Both the position numbers and the translations under genes were made by a program. Below the pieces are notes generated by a model. It was not told where the DNA came from. It made no database searches and saw nothing but the letters and a program-made list of their open reading frames with translations. Source: Eonycteris spelaea (lineage: Eukaryota > Chordata > Mammalia > Chiroptera > Pteropodidae). Taken from it: 64,000 nucleotides of DNA. The stretch spans positions 3,396,001-3,460,000 of the forward strand of contig PUFA01000166.1 of assembly GCA_003508835.1 (NCBI GenBank), given 5' to 3'. Below, in pieces: positions 13,566-60,470 of this stretch (position 1 is the first letter of the stretch; each line of letters begins with the position of its first letter).

Positions 13566-14119
13566 GACTCTTGCGCTTTAAACTCATAATAGAGTTTAAC
13601 TTTTCCCCTGAATTTGATTTAATGAAGTAGAAAGAATTGTGCTTTAAGATTGACCTGAAGAGAGCCAGTACAATTGACGGCCCAAGTAGTCATATGCTGC
13701 TGAGCTCATTATTCTTTCGTGATTGATTTTATTCTGATTTATAACTGGGAAAGGCTGTTTTTTTAAGATCTGTACACATATGTAGAAACTGGGCCAAAAA
13801 TCATATTCTCTGTACATATTTATTTTTATAAAGCATGTTGCTTGATTTGCCCTATTAAATATTTCACAATTGGAAATATAAATTTTTTCTAATGCATATT
13901 TTGTCTCATAACTACTAGATTCTTATTAGACACTTCAGACAACATGATATTTTCATGCAACAGAATAAAGAAATTGTTGTATATGGACAGAAGCCAATAA
14001 GATAGATGTAGAAATGAAAACACTCTTCAAAGGTTATTGGCCATCAACTTAGAATTCGTGTGTGAAGGTAGAGCCCTCTCACAAAGAATAAAACTTGGGG
14101 TATATTACTGAGAAATCAG

Positions 14120-14230
14120 AGTTGTACAGGGACCTAAACATAACTTGTCCAAGTCACACAGCAGTGAGAAGTAGAAACAGTATTCAAAATTAGGCTTGTT
14201 TGATTCTAGGACTTATTTGTACAATATTTT
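14120..14230 (-). repeat. MIR fragment
   Basis: cttgtccaagtcacacagcagtgagaag is the MIR core in reverse complement; the rest is strongly diverged. Confidence 0.5.
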
Positions 14231-15654
14231 GAAATCTCTAGATAGAAAAAATCAAATTTATTTTATTTGTGTGTTTTATTAAAGATATGAAAAGTTTTTG
14301 AAGTCTGTTTATTCATTATCTTACCATCATCAAATATTGCAACCTGTTGGCTTCTATGTAGGGGTTATAATTAATTTTAGAAAAGTTTAACCATATTTGC
14401 TTTTAATTGTTGCTGAAAACATGAACAAATAGTCACAGAAGTCAATTGTAAATAATCTTCAGAATTTTAAACAATGTAACTACAAACTCATTTTACTCCT
14501 CAGAAAACTTTGTTTTGCTTAAGTAGTTCCATATCACTTAAGAACTGATTCAGAGTCTAACAGATGTGAACAATCTAATGTAGGGAAATTGCTGAAAGCA
14601 CAATTAAATTGCCATAGTATACCACAAGCAACAATTTCCTTTAATTTTTGTCAAACACAGTTTAAAGTGACTATGTACTTATAAAAACAAACAAAAAAAG
14701 CACAATGTTTTAAAATTGATATTTTCATATTTGTGTGTTTTAAGATTAAAAGTTTAATGCAGCTTACTATAAGTAATATTGCAACCTAATATTTAAATTT
14801 TGGATAACCCATGTTATTCCTAATTCAATACCATTCATATACCTAATCCATTTTTATTAGTGTTCAGAGTATAAGGTGATACATATATTAATGTGCTGAA
14901 AACTGTTTTAGGTTTTTGTTTTATTAATGGACCTTTCTTTCTTAGTTATATTTTATCCAAGAGTGTTTGGTTAGAGTCAGCACAATCTAAGTTGACAACG
15001 ACCAGAATCCTGATCTACAGTGAGATAGAATTTTATTTTACAGCATCATTTTGTACTAATTAAAGGAAAAAAACTTTAGAGGAAAAGATGAGTTGAAATT
15101 TGAATCTGGGGATGCAGAATAATGGATCTTCAAAATATTTTGAAGGGAACAAATAAGCCAGTTTTGATTAACTTATTGGAGCCTCAGGATTTATGGAGGT
15201 CATATTCCTGAAAACACCATTTTTCCTCAAATTTAGAAATTAGAAGTGTAAAGTCAGCAAATTTATGGGTGGGAAATCTCTGACCAGGATTTAATTATCG
15301 AAGGTGGGGTTTTAAAGCTTTTTTTAAAGGTTAGTTAAGCATAAAATATCAAATTGCGTCAGCCTTTTTACTTTACTCCCAAATTACAAATTGATGAAAT
15401 TACAAATTTAATCATTTTAACATAACAGTAAAATAATTAATTGCATAAATTGTTAATCTTTTGAACTATTACTCAGCTCCAGTTTTAAGGGATGCTAATA
15501 ATTCTAACTAAAGAATATTAAGCTTAAAGATAATCTTTCAAAGATTCTGATACCCCTGAAACTTAAGGAAATTCAACTGGCTGGTTTCTCCATTTCTTTC
15601 CTAAGGTACTGAGAAAGCTACCCCTTATCCCTGGGGGAAGAGAAGGGATGCCCA

Positions 15655-15714
15655 GTGGTGGAACGGTGGTGGTGGTAGGGATGGTAGTGATGATGATGAT
15701 GATGTGGTGGTGGC
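15655..15714 (+). repeat. (GGT)n/(GAT)n trinucleotide repeat
   Basis: Blocks ggtggtggtggt, gatgatgatgatgat and gtggtggtgg in sequence. Confidence 0.92.
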
Positions 15715-15996
15715 AGCTACATTTACTGATCATTTATTATGTGTCATGCACTGTGCTGTGAAATCTAGACTTAACATCTGTAAACACAGGGCAAAAACAT
15801 TGATTAATTATACTGTATAAAACTTGTATCTATATAACTCGAAACCTACTTATTGGGGCTTCAGCTATATTTAATTTAGGGGTTGCTAGAAGATGACTCT
15901 TGAATTTTTGAGGTTGAGTGACTGTAAGATGATAATTACAGTGACTTAGAAGGTGGTAATGTACTTTATAAAAAGAAAGATGAACTCAGTCTTCAG

Positions 15997-16026
15997 TTGA
16001 TCTTAGCCAAAAGGCTGAGAAGCGAT
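15997..16026 (-). pseudogene. truncated U2 snRNA pseudogene (5' end only)
   Basis: Read on the minus strand from 16026, the sequence is ATCGCTTCTCAGCCTTTTGG followed by CTAAGATCAA. This matches the first 30 bases of vertebrate U2 snRNA with one substitution (CGG to CAG). The match stops there. The copy lacks the branch-site pairing region, the Sm site and the rest, so it cannot be functional. Such 5' fragments usually arise by L1-driven retroposition. It lies within SIK2 intron 3. Confidence 0.85.
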
Positions 16027-16834
16027 TGAACTTGGTCTTGATAATACCTCAGTAGCAAAGAAAATCTGTGTAGATGTACAGTAGAGTACCTGTTTACAGG
16101 TCAGATAAGCTTGATGAATCTGGAAGTTACTTGTATAAAAATGCTAATAATGAATGAAATCTCCCAAGGCAGTTTCTTACCCTTGATTAAACCTAAGATT
16201 TTATAGGTCCCCTTGAAATTGCATATAAAATTTTATGTGTGTGTTTGTATGTAAGTATACTTTTCAGTAGATTTTCAATAAATCTGTGAGCAGAAGGCCC
16301 CCCAGGCCAGAGTGTAAGACATATCTTGACTGGAGTGACTGAAATACACCCTTGAGACAGGCACTGAATGAGAATAGTATGAAAGAGAACTAACATCATC
16401 CAGCTAAGAATAAAGCAGATGGAAGGTTATCCACAAGAAGGTGATAATTTAGATTAATTCCATGAGGGAAGGAATTTAGAAAAAGGCAAAGGGTCAGACC
16501 TAGACTATGATAGTTTTATGTGGTTAGAAAAGAAAAGCTAACTAGTGAAAGAGATGGAGGAAAACTAGATTAACACAGAATCAACAGGGAGAGATGTTTA
16601 TTTTGAAAACCATTAGGTATAATATATAATTGAAAGGTCATAGAAGATGAGAACTGAGAAAAAATCATTGGCCTTAGCCTAGGGAAGTTGTGACGCTAAA
16701 GAAATTTCAGTGCAATGTGAAACATAGAAACCTTACCATAAGGGGCTGGTGGGTAGAGTAGTTAGGAAAGGAAGGTAACCTGAGTCACCTCTGATAATAT
16801 AATAATTACAGCAGTAATTATCATGGTCGAAATA

Positions 16835-17085
16835 ATAGCACCTAATGTTTTTGAGCACTTGCATGTGTCAGCCACCAGAGGTTTTTTATCTTTTTCAGTT
16901 GCTTTTTTCCCACTTAATCTTCACATAACTTCGTGAGGTAGATTCTGTTATCCCCATTTGGATAATAGAAGGTTTTGGAAGGTTAGGTAATCTACTCAAG
17001 GTCCCATAGTTAGTAAATGTGAGAACAATTTGAACTCAAGCAGCCTGACTCCTGAGCCTTCATTCTTAGCACCATACTAGTGAAT
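16835..17085 (-). repeat. MIR SINE
   Basis: Near full length in reverse complement: gtgaggtagattctgttatcc, ccatttggataatag, ctactcaaggtcccatagtta and actcaagcagcctgactcctg. Confidence 0.8.
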
Positions 17086-17089
17086 CCTA

Positions 17090-17420
17090 AAAGTATCTGC
17101 AATAACATAAAAGGAATGTGAAAGATTTCTAGGTACTGCTATGAAGTAAATATTTTTGTGTAAGAAGTGGAGAGAATACCAATTATATATACATGTTTTC
17201 CCATATAAAAATGAAACACAGAAGGAGAAACCAAAATCTAATAAAAATGGTTACCTACAGGCAGGGGAAGGGAATAGTGATGGAAGCAAGACTTCTCAGA
17301 CTATGGATCATGTTACATAATTTTAACTATGATATCATTCAATATCAGGTCACAGTGTTTTGCATTTTTTCAAAAATAAAGTTAAACAGGAGAAAGAAAA
17401 ATAATCCCTAATAATATTTA
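17090..17420 (+). mobile_element. L1 3' UTR-like remnant
   Basis: ggttacctacaggcagggga with a weak match to the L1 phrase 'tttgaaccatgtgaatg' and an A-rich end. Low certainty on family. Confidence 0.45.
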
Positions 17421-18471
17421 AAAATAAACACATATGTAAACACATCTCTTATTATGTTGGCAACACACCACACAGAGATAGCTTTTCAAGTAATTTTAAA
17501 ACATTGTATTTCACAGTACGTTCTTAGGACAATATAATCTCAAGATAAAAAGAACTGAAAGAAATGTTAACTTTTAAACGTCACCCATTAATTTTATTGT
17601 TAATAGTAATACTAGTATAGCTATTATGAATATATTTCACGAGTATTATAGAAAAAAACATGTTAACATTAAGAACCAGGATCTTTTACGTAAAAGAAAA
17701 AGAAATACAAATATAAAAATCAAAAGTAATTCTCATAATCTTAAATTTGAAATGGAATGAATTTATTATTTTTTTTCTTTTTAAAAGAAATTATTTCCTG
17801 GCTCTGTCCCTGAAAAGGCTTAGAAGCAGTACCAACAAATTAGTTAAAAAGCACCCTGAGCACCCAGATACCATTCTCCAGTAAAAAGAACCAAGGCTTC
17901 CTAGAGAAATGACTTACTCTAGGTTTGGAGCAGGAAGTATTACTATGAGACATTATTATTATGTCAGAAAGCAATAAAGGTATTGAATATTTCTGTGATC
18001 ATATTAAAAGACAAAAACAGTGTCAAGGGGCTCTCATTGGTCAAAGATAGGAAGATTTTAGCATCAAAAAAAAATGACTGTAGTTGATTGAAATAAATTG
18101 AATATATAAAAATCCATGCACTTATTATGATACTTAAGAGAATTCTAAGAGAGAAAAAGAAGGCTAATATAAGAGGGGGGGAAACTTTAAAAAAAAATAC
18201 AAATTTTAATAGATACCATTGAAGGTAGCCAGTATATCAACCTCTTACTCTGAAAATTGGTACTTTAAGGAGGAAGAATTAAGCATTCATTGATTCTCAC
18301 CTATTTTTAGTTGTGTTTCAGGGTAACGATATAGGCCTAATTGACAAGAAGAAGAATTTTATCTAGCAAATGTGGCAGGAATAAAAAAAAAATTAGAAAA
18401 ATTATAATTTTGCAACCCCTGATGAAGTAATTTTCAGGTATGATCACCAATAAATACCAAAATTAGTGCTG

Positions 18472-18660
18472 TGGTTCTCAAAGTGTGGCCTCTGTTTCAG
18501 CATTTTAAGCTTCCCTGGATACTTCTAAAAATATATATAAATTCTTGGGTCCTTTCTAACACCTACTGTATCAGAAACCTTGGAGATAGATTCCAGTAAT
18601 CTTTTTTAACAAGCCCTCTAGGGGCTCTGATGTACACTAAAGCTTGAGAACCATATTAGG
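18472..18660 (-). mobile_element. MER5A-like hAT-Charlie element nested in the L1
   Basis: It begins gtggttctcaaagtgtggcc and ends with agcttgagaaccat, its inverted terminal repeats. Between them are gtatcagaaacc and aacaagccctctaggggctctgatg, the MER5A order. The size, about 189 bp, equals the usual MER5A length. Confidence 0.82.
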
Positions 18661-18770
18661 AAAAAGAGTAATGAGAGACCTTAATTGAAGGATCAAGCTA
18701 TCACTCTCAGACTCATTGATTAATCTTAGCACTCCTAAAAGTTGTACCTGTGACATTCTTGCCACCTTCC

Positions 18771-18790
18771 AAAAAAAAAAAAAAAAAAAA
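18771..18790 (+). repeat. poly(A) run
   Basis: 20 consecutive A inside the L1 3' UTR. Confidence 0.95.
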
Positions 18791-21334
18791 GCAAGCCTGA
18801 ATATTCTTTATAGTTAAATTTCAATTTATAGGAAATACAGGAGGATAGAAGAAAAGTTAAACAATATTACAAGGGAGCAAGGCAAATCCAGAATGTAGGA
18901 TGACCCATTTTCTTCAACCAGTCAGTGGCATGGAGAAAAAGGGAGAGGGGAGAAGAACTGTTTCAGAATAAAAGGACTCCAAAGACAAAATCAGTGAATA
19001 CAAAATGTACAGCTTGTTTGGATCCTGATTAAAATAGCCAACTAGGGATATCTGAATTCAGACTTCAAATTAAATGATATAAAGGAATTATTAATTTTGT
19101 TAGGTATGATAATGGTATTTTTTTAATTTTATTTTTTATTTATTTATTTTTTTAGAAATACAAAAAATGGGTTGAAACAATGATGTCAGGATTTGCTTTA
19201 GGTTACTATAAATCAAAAAGGGATAAAAGTTAAAAAGGATAAATGAAGCAAGTATGGCAAAATGTTGATAGTTCTTGAATCTGGGGGATTTGTTAGACTA
19301 TTTCTCTGCTTCCATGTATTTTGAGACTTTCATAATAAAAAGATAGAAAATTTTAAAAGATCTGCAAAAATAATGCATTCAGGATATATTTACTCCTGTG
19401 CTGGCCTTTATCACAGCATATTGTAATTGCCTGTTTATCAGTTTATACCAGTATTTCTCAAACTATCATTATTGAAAGACAAATTTTTTAATTGTCTAAT
19501 TTGTCACAGACCATAACTTTTGTAATAAACAATAAAAACCAATTACCAGAAAAACAAAATAGGAAAGGGCATACAAAATACAATCTTAAAAAGTTTTGTT
19601 CTTAAAGTCAACAAAAATTACATTTTACTTAGAACACATGTAGACAGGGAAAAAAACAATTTTTTGAAAACTCCATTTGTCAAAAATACAAATAGGCAAT
19701 TAGTATAGAGAGTTGCTATGACAGCCATAAGTTTGTTCTATAACCATAATTAAGTTTTTAAAGTGAAACTGCTTTTGCCTGTTAACTCGAGGTCCTTGTG
19801 CATTAACTTGATTAGCTTGGATTGGTAATAGTGCCCTTTGCAGAAGATGATGTCTACCTAAACTGATTTTATATGCAGCCACAGACGTTTGCTTGAGTTA
19901 CTTCTATTACTGATTTCTCAGCAGATGATGTAGTTTTGAAGGATGCCCACACTGCAGAAATCATAAAGAATGGAGAAGATAATAGATACGCTGGAATACT
20001 CACTGAGATTTTTGCCTAAGGAGTGAAATACCACCTCTTTAAATAGTTGATCTTTTAATCTCTGGAATGCAGATGTTATCATGTTTCTCACACTGTGTGT
20101 TATGTATATTTTGACATGTGAATACTGTGGCTTTACATAATTTTAGGTTCAGATATATCATGCCTTTGTTTTTCAGACAGTACCCTCTTCAAAGCTTTTC
20201 TTCCCTCTTGGCTGTGGTGGTGCCAGTCTGAACTGATTGCTTCAAAAAATATCAGTTACTGTAGATTGTATTATGCATCCCAAGACTCATTTTGTCGGCA
20301 ATAGTTTGGGTTCTTTATCCATATGTATTAATTTGTACTTGTTCACACTGGATCTGTTAGGTTTTTCTGTATGGCCACAATCTCAAAAATTTTCTTCGCT
20401 AATACACACTGACTCAGCATTTTCAAGAGGAAGAAATGTTGTCTGTCTGGGAAAGCCAGTCATTTGTTTATGAAAAACTGTCTTACTGAGTGATACTGTT
20501 TAAGTAGCATTTTGTGTGGAATCATAGGAAAAATACTACTAACTAACCCAAAGAGATTTCCTCGCAGAAAATATGTTGCATTCCCCTCATTAAATTATGT
20601 TTGCTCCAGGGTCCAACCTCTTGTCAGGGATTTCCCAGCTTATCCAGTATAGAAGGAGACTTTGGTTTACTCTTATGAATAGGAAGCACGTTGTCTACTT
20701 GCCAGTTTACTTAGACGTAGTTATTCTGATGACAGTTTGGACATTTTGACTGGAAATTCTGCACACTTGTTCTTAAGTGATCCTTTTTCCCCTTCAGAAT
20801 TATGGATGGCTACTGTGTGGGCTCTGTAAGTGCAAAGGAAGATGTAATGAGCTAATTATCTCAGTTTGTGATAATAACAGATATAGAAGAAAATACAAAA
20901 TGCCCACTTAAATTTAAAGCCTATAACATGACTTCTCCACATTTTATAATACATAAAGGTTTATGATAGTATCCATGATACTTCAGCAGCTAAATATTTA
21001 AGTACTATACCTATGATGTTTTTTGCATAATACTAAACGTTATAGGGAGCACAGAGAATGAAATGGTCCCTATTTTCAGGAAGCTTAAATAAAGGTATCT
21101 TTTATTTTCTGAAACAGTGTGTTAAAATTAGGGCTGGGTGCAGACGTGCATGTTGGGATATTTATTATATATAAGCAGATAATTAAAGTGTGAAACTGAA
21201 TTATAAGTGATAAGGAATTCAGAGAAGAGAGATTATTTCTACCTGAGGTGAAGGGCAGGGTGGTGTTTGAGTAGGGTTTTGAAAGGATGGTTAGGATTTC
21301 AACAGGAGTCTAGTAAAGAAGCAGCTTTACATTA

Positions 21335-21545
21335 AAAAAAAATCAAAATTGCTAGTTCTGCATCATCCTTGCACTTACTAAATGTATGAATTCAGACAGA
21401 TGACTTAATCTCTCTGATCCACTTCCTCAAATATAAAATGGCAGTTAGAGAGTAATAGTTATCATAAAAGGATTTTAGGAAGATTAAGTGAAATATTATA
21501 TAAACATGCTTTATAAAGTGTAAAGTGCTATACAAATGTTAGTAA
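21335..21545 (+). repeat. MIR SINE
   Basis: gacttaatctctctgatccacttcctcaaatataaaatggcag followed by aagattaagtgaaatattata and taaagtgctatacaaatg is the MIR order. Confidence 0.75.
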
Positions 21546-22438
21546 ATTTTATAGTAAATATTGAGGATAACCCAAGCCAAAGGCATGGAATTTAAAAACA
21601 AGTAAACCACATAGCCTAGAGCAGAAAATGTGTCAAGGTAACTGAATATTGACTCGTACAGTTTCTTACTTGGGAAAATAATCTTAAATAGAAAAGGCTT
21701 CCAAGATTTATGGTGAACCCCTCTCTCTCTCAAAAGATCATTTCAGAGGCCTTTTAGATCTTCAGGTGAAATTTATGTGAGTTGTAAAATTGTGAGTTGT
21801 TTTATTGAATTCATATAAACATATGCAGAATTATCAGGTAAACTGCTTTAATAGATTATGACATTGCACAAGGATAGCTGATGTATCTTGCAAAGTATAT
21901 TTGTTTAGAGAACAATGGCTATAATGACAGTGCTTTGTTTAAAGAACAATTCCGGATAATCTTGGGTAGATCAGAATTGCTCCATTGAACAGAACAGGGT
22001 GTAAATTATTTAAACTACTTCCAGGGACCACCATCTCATGTTACAGGTGGTTTGTATAATAACTACATGAAATGATTGTTTAAAAGAAAGATAATCCTTT
22101 TCTGATGGGATGTCAGAGAGCTGATTCATGTTTTACATAAATTTCATTTTTAAAATGTGGTTAGGAATATTCAATAAATTTTTCAACAAAATAATAGGGG
22201 GAGTGCTTGGGCATAAAAAGCATAAAAAGCATATTATGCCACTTGCTATTGTCTTGGACTTTCTTGGTTTATCTGTACTCCAGTGAAATATGATTGGAAT
22301 TACTTTTCTCAAGACAAGGAACTTGGAACACAGCATATTATTTGAACACTAACCTTTAATCATTAAAAGAGCTCTTTTTGAGCAAAAGAAATCCTGAATA
22401 CTAAGAGTGAGGTCATTTTACTTTGGTGAATATTCTAA

Positions 22439-55752
<33,314 letters not shown>

Positions 55753-58108
55753 CTTCAGCACAGGAAGTGAAGGTGTCAAGTGAAGAAAGAGTGTGTATTT
55801 CTATTTTTTTCCAACCTTTTACATTTAAAGCTTATTTTCCTGCCCTCTCCCTAAGAGGGAAAAATCAGGTTGCCCAACTGGAATCAGAGGGCCTGGCCAG
55901 GTGGACGTTGCTTCTTCCTGGCTCTGTCTCACCACAGTTTTCTGTGGCAAGTGCTGGAACATAGTTGTAGGCTGAAGCCCATGTCCTTAGGTCAAGTGGA
56001 GCAAGCTCTCGTGGGAGACACCAACAAGTGTTTTGATCAGAAGGCATCCAGACCTAGGTTTTATGCAGAACCATACCAGTTCATTATCGGGGAAACCTTG
56101 GTGAAGGCAGGAGAAATGCATGCCGTCACATATGAGGAAAAGGAAATGGTAATGTTTGTTACTGAAGCCAAGCGACATGTTGCTTAGTGGCAAATCAAGA
56201 ACGCATAAGGAAATTTGATGCGCAGGAAATAAAGATGTACTTTGTCGTTGAAGCATACGTTCTGAGCTGCTGATGCAAGTTGTCCCCAAGACCCTCGCCA
56301 AGCAGTGGAGCATGAGCTTTGTTTCGGGGGCCACTAAATAACATCTGGTACTGACTCCCGAGACTGTCAGTCATCTCCATCGGGGAGCAGGCAACACGCC
56401 TCTTCAGAAGGTGCCCGGGGTTACCTGGGTTATAGAGTCATAGAATACTCAGGGCTCCAAAGCTGTTGCCTGTAGAACCAGCGGGACACCCACCGTAGTG
56501 GAGACGGGGGACAAGAAACTCAAGATACCATGAAGAGCACCAGCTCCGGGCCAGGGGAAGGCAGGCTCTTCCTGCACAGTCTACTGTGGAGACTTCTGGT
56601 TCGGGGCATTCGGTCTTTAGAGGACCTAGCGCCTCTTTTAAAATGTAATAACTACTTTGACTTTACACTATATGTTGCTAGTAGTTTATTGAGCTTTGTA
56701 TGTTTGGACAATTTCATATAGGACTTAGACATTTTAAGAACAAGAAAAATGAACTTGTATCTCCCATGTGAAGTGGTAGTGCTGTGCCTTCCCCCGCCCC
56801 CCAGATCATGCTTTAATTCTTTCTTTTCTGTAGAAACCACAAGTTTTCCATTTATGTCAATGCTAAATCCAAAGTCACTTCAGAGTTTGTTTTCCACCAT
56901 GTGGGAATCGCATTCTTAATTTCCTTAAAGTTTTGACTTGTAATGAAATGTTCAAGTATTACAGCAATATTCAAAAACCACAGATGTATTAACCATTTAA
57001 GCAGATCATCTGCCAAATACGTTACTAGTAAGACTTAACCTTATCCCTTACAATTCTTTCATCAAAGTAAAAAATAGATGCTACAGCTAGTTAACTGTAC
57101 TCCTAGAAGTAATGCCTAATTTGTCATTTGGACAGTAACATCCAAGTGTTACAAATTCAGTATTATTTACAGAGACTGTCATTTCTGTCCTTTAGAGTGG
57201 CTCGTCCTATCAGCAGATGAATGCGTTAAGCACAAAGCATCTTCCTTAAAGCACAAAGAAGAGAGATACTACATTGATGCTGCATCTAGAAACACCTTTA
57301 AGTTGCCTTTCCTCTTTGTAGTAAGTGTCCAGGCAGGTGAGGAGAAGCATGGAAGGTCTGAGGAGTTCTGTTCTTCCCCAGCCCAGCCCCTACCAGCGTT
57401 GGTAACGAGCAGCCCGTGTTGCTGGCACCACTCGGTGCCAGAGCTCCTCGCAGAGGCACCCTGTGTGGGGCTGGACTCTGGGTGTTAGCAAGAAAGGGCA
57501 GTGTGGGGGACTGTCACGTCTGTGAGTTAACACACAGTGGAAATCCAGGGAGAATGAATTATGTTCCTTCTATGGATTGTTTATTTCTCCTCGTGCTTAA
57601 GACTGATGATTTCATGAAATAGATGACATCATTTCATTTAAGAGATCCTTTCATTAAGATCTTAGCAAAAGAAGCCAGTTATAAAAGGGCTTGATTTGTT
57701 TAGACTGAAGGATGTTTTCCCAAAATATCCTATCTAAGTGCTGTAATATTTATGAAATTAAAATGCCTTCAAGATTGAAAATGGAGGCCACTCATTTCAG
57801 AGTCACGGGAATGGCACAGTTACAGTTTGGCATAAACACCTGCCCCAACGAGGCCATCGGCCGCTGAGCCCAGGAACCTTAGGAGCAATGGCAAGACGAT
57901 TAGGCCAACAGTTGAGGGCCAGCGGGGAGCCTGTTGGAAGTTAAAGGACCCAGAGCTAGATGTCAGGAAGCACTCAGCGGTGGCCAGGGCAGTTAGGGGC
58001 TGACAGACCAGCGGCACAGGCATTCACCTGGTAAATAGCATGACTTGTCCTGCTGGAACTGTGTTCTAAGCTCGTATTTGCTTTTCTCCTTTATTTCAAG
58101 CAGAAATC

Positions 58109-58114
58109 AATAAA
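58109..58114 (+). promoter_or_regulatory. candidate proximal poly(A) signal AATAAA
   Basis: AATAAA in the context atcaataaattcc, about 2.36 kb after the SIK2 stop. The downstream region is only modestly T/G-rich. It is a candidate for a short 3' UTR isoform. Confidence 0.4.
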
Positions 58115-60254
58115 TTCCACAACCATCTGTCTTACTGAAATGTAAACTGGTGAGAAGAGACTGGTTCTGTTGGTCAGTCAGGTGTTTTCACAGCCCTGTC
58201 TGGTCATCTCCGTTGCTCTGTCCCCTAACTAGTGACCTATATAAGCTTCCAAGCGGTTTTCTCTTCACAAACACTAACACTAAGAAGGCTTAATACCACT
58301 TTTCATGAGAGGCTACTTTGAAATAATGACTTTCCAGTCTATTTCACATTAGCAGTGTGTACACTACTGTATAATAATCATTAGCTTTATTATCTTGTAA
58401 ACCAGGCTCCTCTGAAGAGACTTTGGTGAGACAAACATGAGGTAAAAATTTCATTCGGCAAAAAGTGCAATATGTGTGGTACTTCTTTATTTTTTGTTTA
58501 TGTTCTTTTTTTAATCCAGGGGTATTACTCTCTGCTCTGGGAAAAATGCACTAGTTCTGCAATTTCCAGTTGGGCAAGTGTGTCTCTAGCGTTTACGTGC
58601 AACTGATATGCTGGTCCCTGTAAGGCAAATAGAGTGTATTAACAACATGAAGAGGGTGGGCGTTCCACTGTGGACTCCCGGTGAGCTGCACTGACCGCCC
58701 CTCCCAGGCCTGCGCTGCGCTCTTACCACCTTGGGAACAGGGAAGGGGGCCGAAGCTTCTCTACACCATCCACCCTCCAGTGTCGCTTCATAGGAAATAT
58801 CTGGAGCCCACCGAGGAGGACCAGCAAATGGGACTAAAGGACTCTTACTCCTGATAAGAACAAAAGCCCTTCTTCCCTTTCTGTAGCAGACTGCCTCCTA
58901 GGACAGAGAAAGGCAGAGTCCGATGCTTCCTCAGAAATAAAAAGGACTCCTGAGTGTTCACGCTGTGTCCTCAGTCAGCTAGGTGGGACTGGCAGGCGGC
59001 CGGGGTCGGGACTAATGTCAGCCCGCTCCTCAGAAGTCAGAATCATTGGGGGCCCCGGTGCCCTTACGGGCAGGGAGGACCAGCTTGTGGGAGTGCCGCC
59101 CTGTGGCCAGCTAAAGGCCTCTGCAGAAGGGACTTATCCTGGCACTGGCTTCTCCCTCTCTGCCCCCACAGTGTCGTCTGTACGTAAAAGTGGGGAGTGA
59201 TTGATTGAGTGGCCAACCAGAAAGGAGAGAAAAGTGAAAAGCAGCAGCTTCCTGTTATGTTTTGTCAAGGGTCCCAGGTATATGGCAGTTGGAGCAGCCC
59301 CTGGTTAGGTGCAGGTGGTTCAGACATGCAGAGTAATGAGATGGGTGGCTTCCTCTGTGGAGGCCTCCCATCTCTGTGCAGCCCCCAGGCCCTTAAATAA
59401 CTGGGCTCAAGTAATCAAAGTTATACTTAAGCTCCCTATTGCTTTAAAGAAAATTCATACTCCGGGTAACTTTTCACATTCCTCCTCCTTCAGAGAAAAT
59501 ACATAGTGTCACTTGACATGGGTCTCAGTAAACAGTTGTGGGATCCCTGTGCCGGGGCTGACCTTGGATGTGTCTGTACCCCTAAACTGGGCTGCCTCTA
59601 CTGCCTCCTTGGAAGCCACCCGAGCCGCTCGGTCTCTTTGTGCCTAGACATCAAAGGTAAAAACTGGAGAACAGGTAGTAAGTTGGAGTCATTGTATAAG
59701 CAGGGATCTTGATCATTTTGTTGCTGCTGGACATTTTTACAGAGCTTATCTTCAAAGTGATGTGTGGAAGAGCAGTATCATCTGCCTCTGTTTCTAAGCT
59801 GGACCAAAAGAAATTTTTTTTTTTTAAATTCCTGTATCCCTTCTGGCAGATCAGTAGTATGGTCCTCCCTAGGCTGTGGCCCCCGGGAGGTGACTGATTA
59901 CAGAGCTCTCTGTGTCTCAGCCTGCAGCCCTGGGAAGCAGCGAGATGAGCCAGGGGCAGACCTTCCAAAGGTGCCTTTGGGCCCGCCCCGGAGTCTCTGG
60001 TCTCTCAGTGCCCTTCACATACTTGTTTTATCATTCTTTCCCAGTCAAGGTAGCCATGCTGATTCCAGAAGATTTGCAACTACCCTGGTTGCATCACCAT
60101 CTTATGTCCACATCTCATGGGCAGATTTCAACACATTTGGCATAACTGAGCACATATGATCACATATATTGAGAAATAGGCAGCAACACTGCCTGTAGAT
60201 TTAGCCAGTGATCGTTCTGATGGTTCCTGCCCAAATATTCAGCTTGCTTGTCCA

Positions 60255-60470
60255 AAAGGAGCAATAGCTTATATTTGTACATTAATTTACCAAGCACTTT
60301 CACAATAATCTCTTCTAATGCTCACAATTCTCTGAAATTAGTTGGGCAGATACCGTCCTCATTTTTTTACAGCGGAGGAAACCAAAGCTCTCGGAAGCTG
60401 GCGTGACTTGTCTGAGGGCACAGCTTGTGAGTGGAGAGGCCAGGACTAGCTCTTGAGTTTTCTGGCTCCT
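60255..60470 (-). repeat. MIR SINE in the 3' UTR
   Basis: aagcactttcacaataatctc, acagcggaggaaaccaaagc and gacttgtctgagggcacagct. It would be part of the mRNA if the distal poly(A) site is used. Confidence 0.78.

Larger units (their letters stand above)
17600..19360 (+). mobile_element. old L1 3' UTR, split by a MER5A insertion
   Basis: It carries a long series of phrases of an L1M-type 3' UTR: ctggctctgtccctgaaaaggc, aaagcaccctgagcaccc, cagaaagcaataaagg, attttatctagcaaatgtggc, ttataattttgcaacccctgatga, ggcaaatccagaatgtagga and tactttcataataaaaag-like ends. A MER5A sits at 18472-18660. A 20-base A run follows at 18771-18790. Confidence 0.8.
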
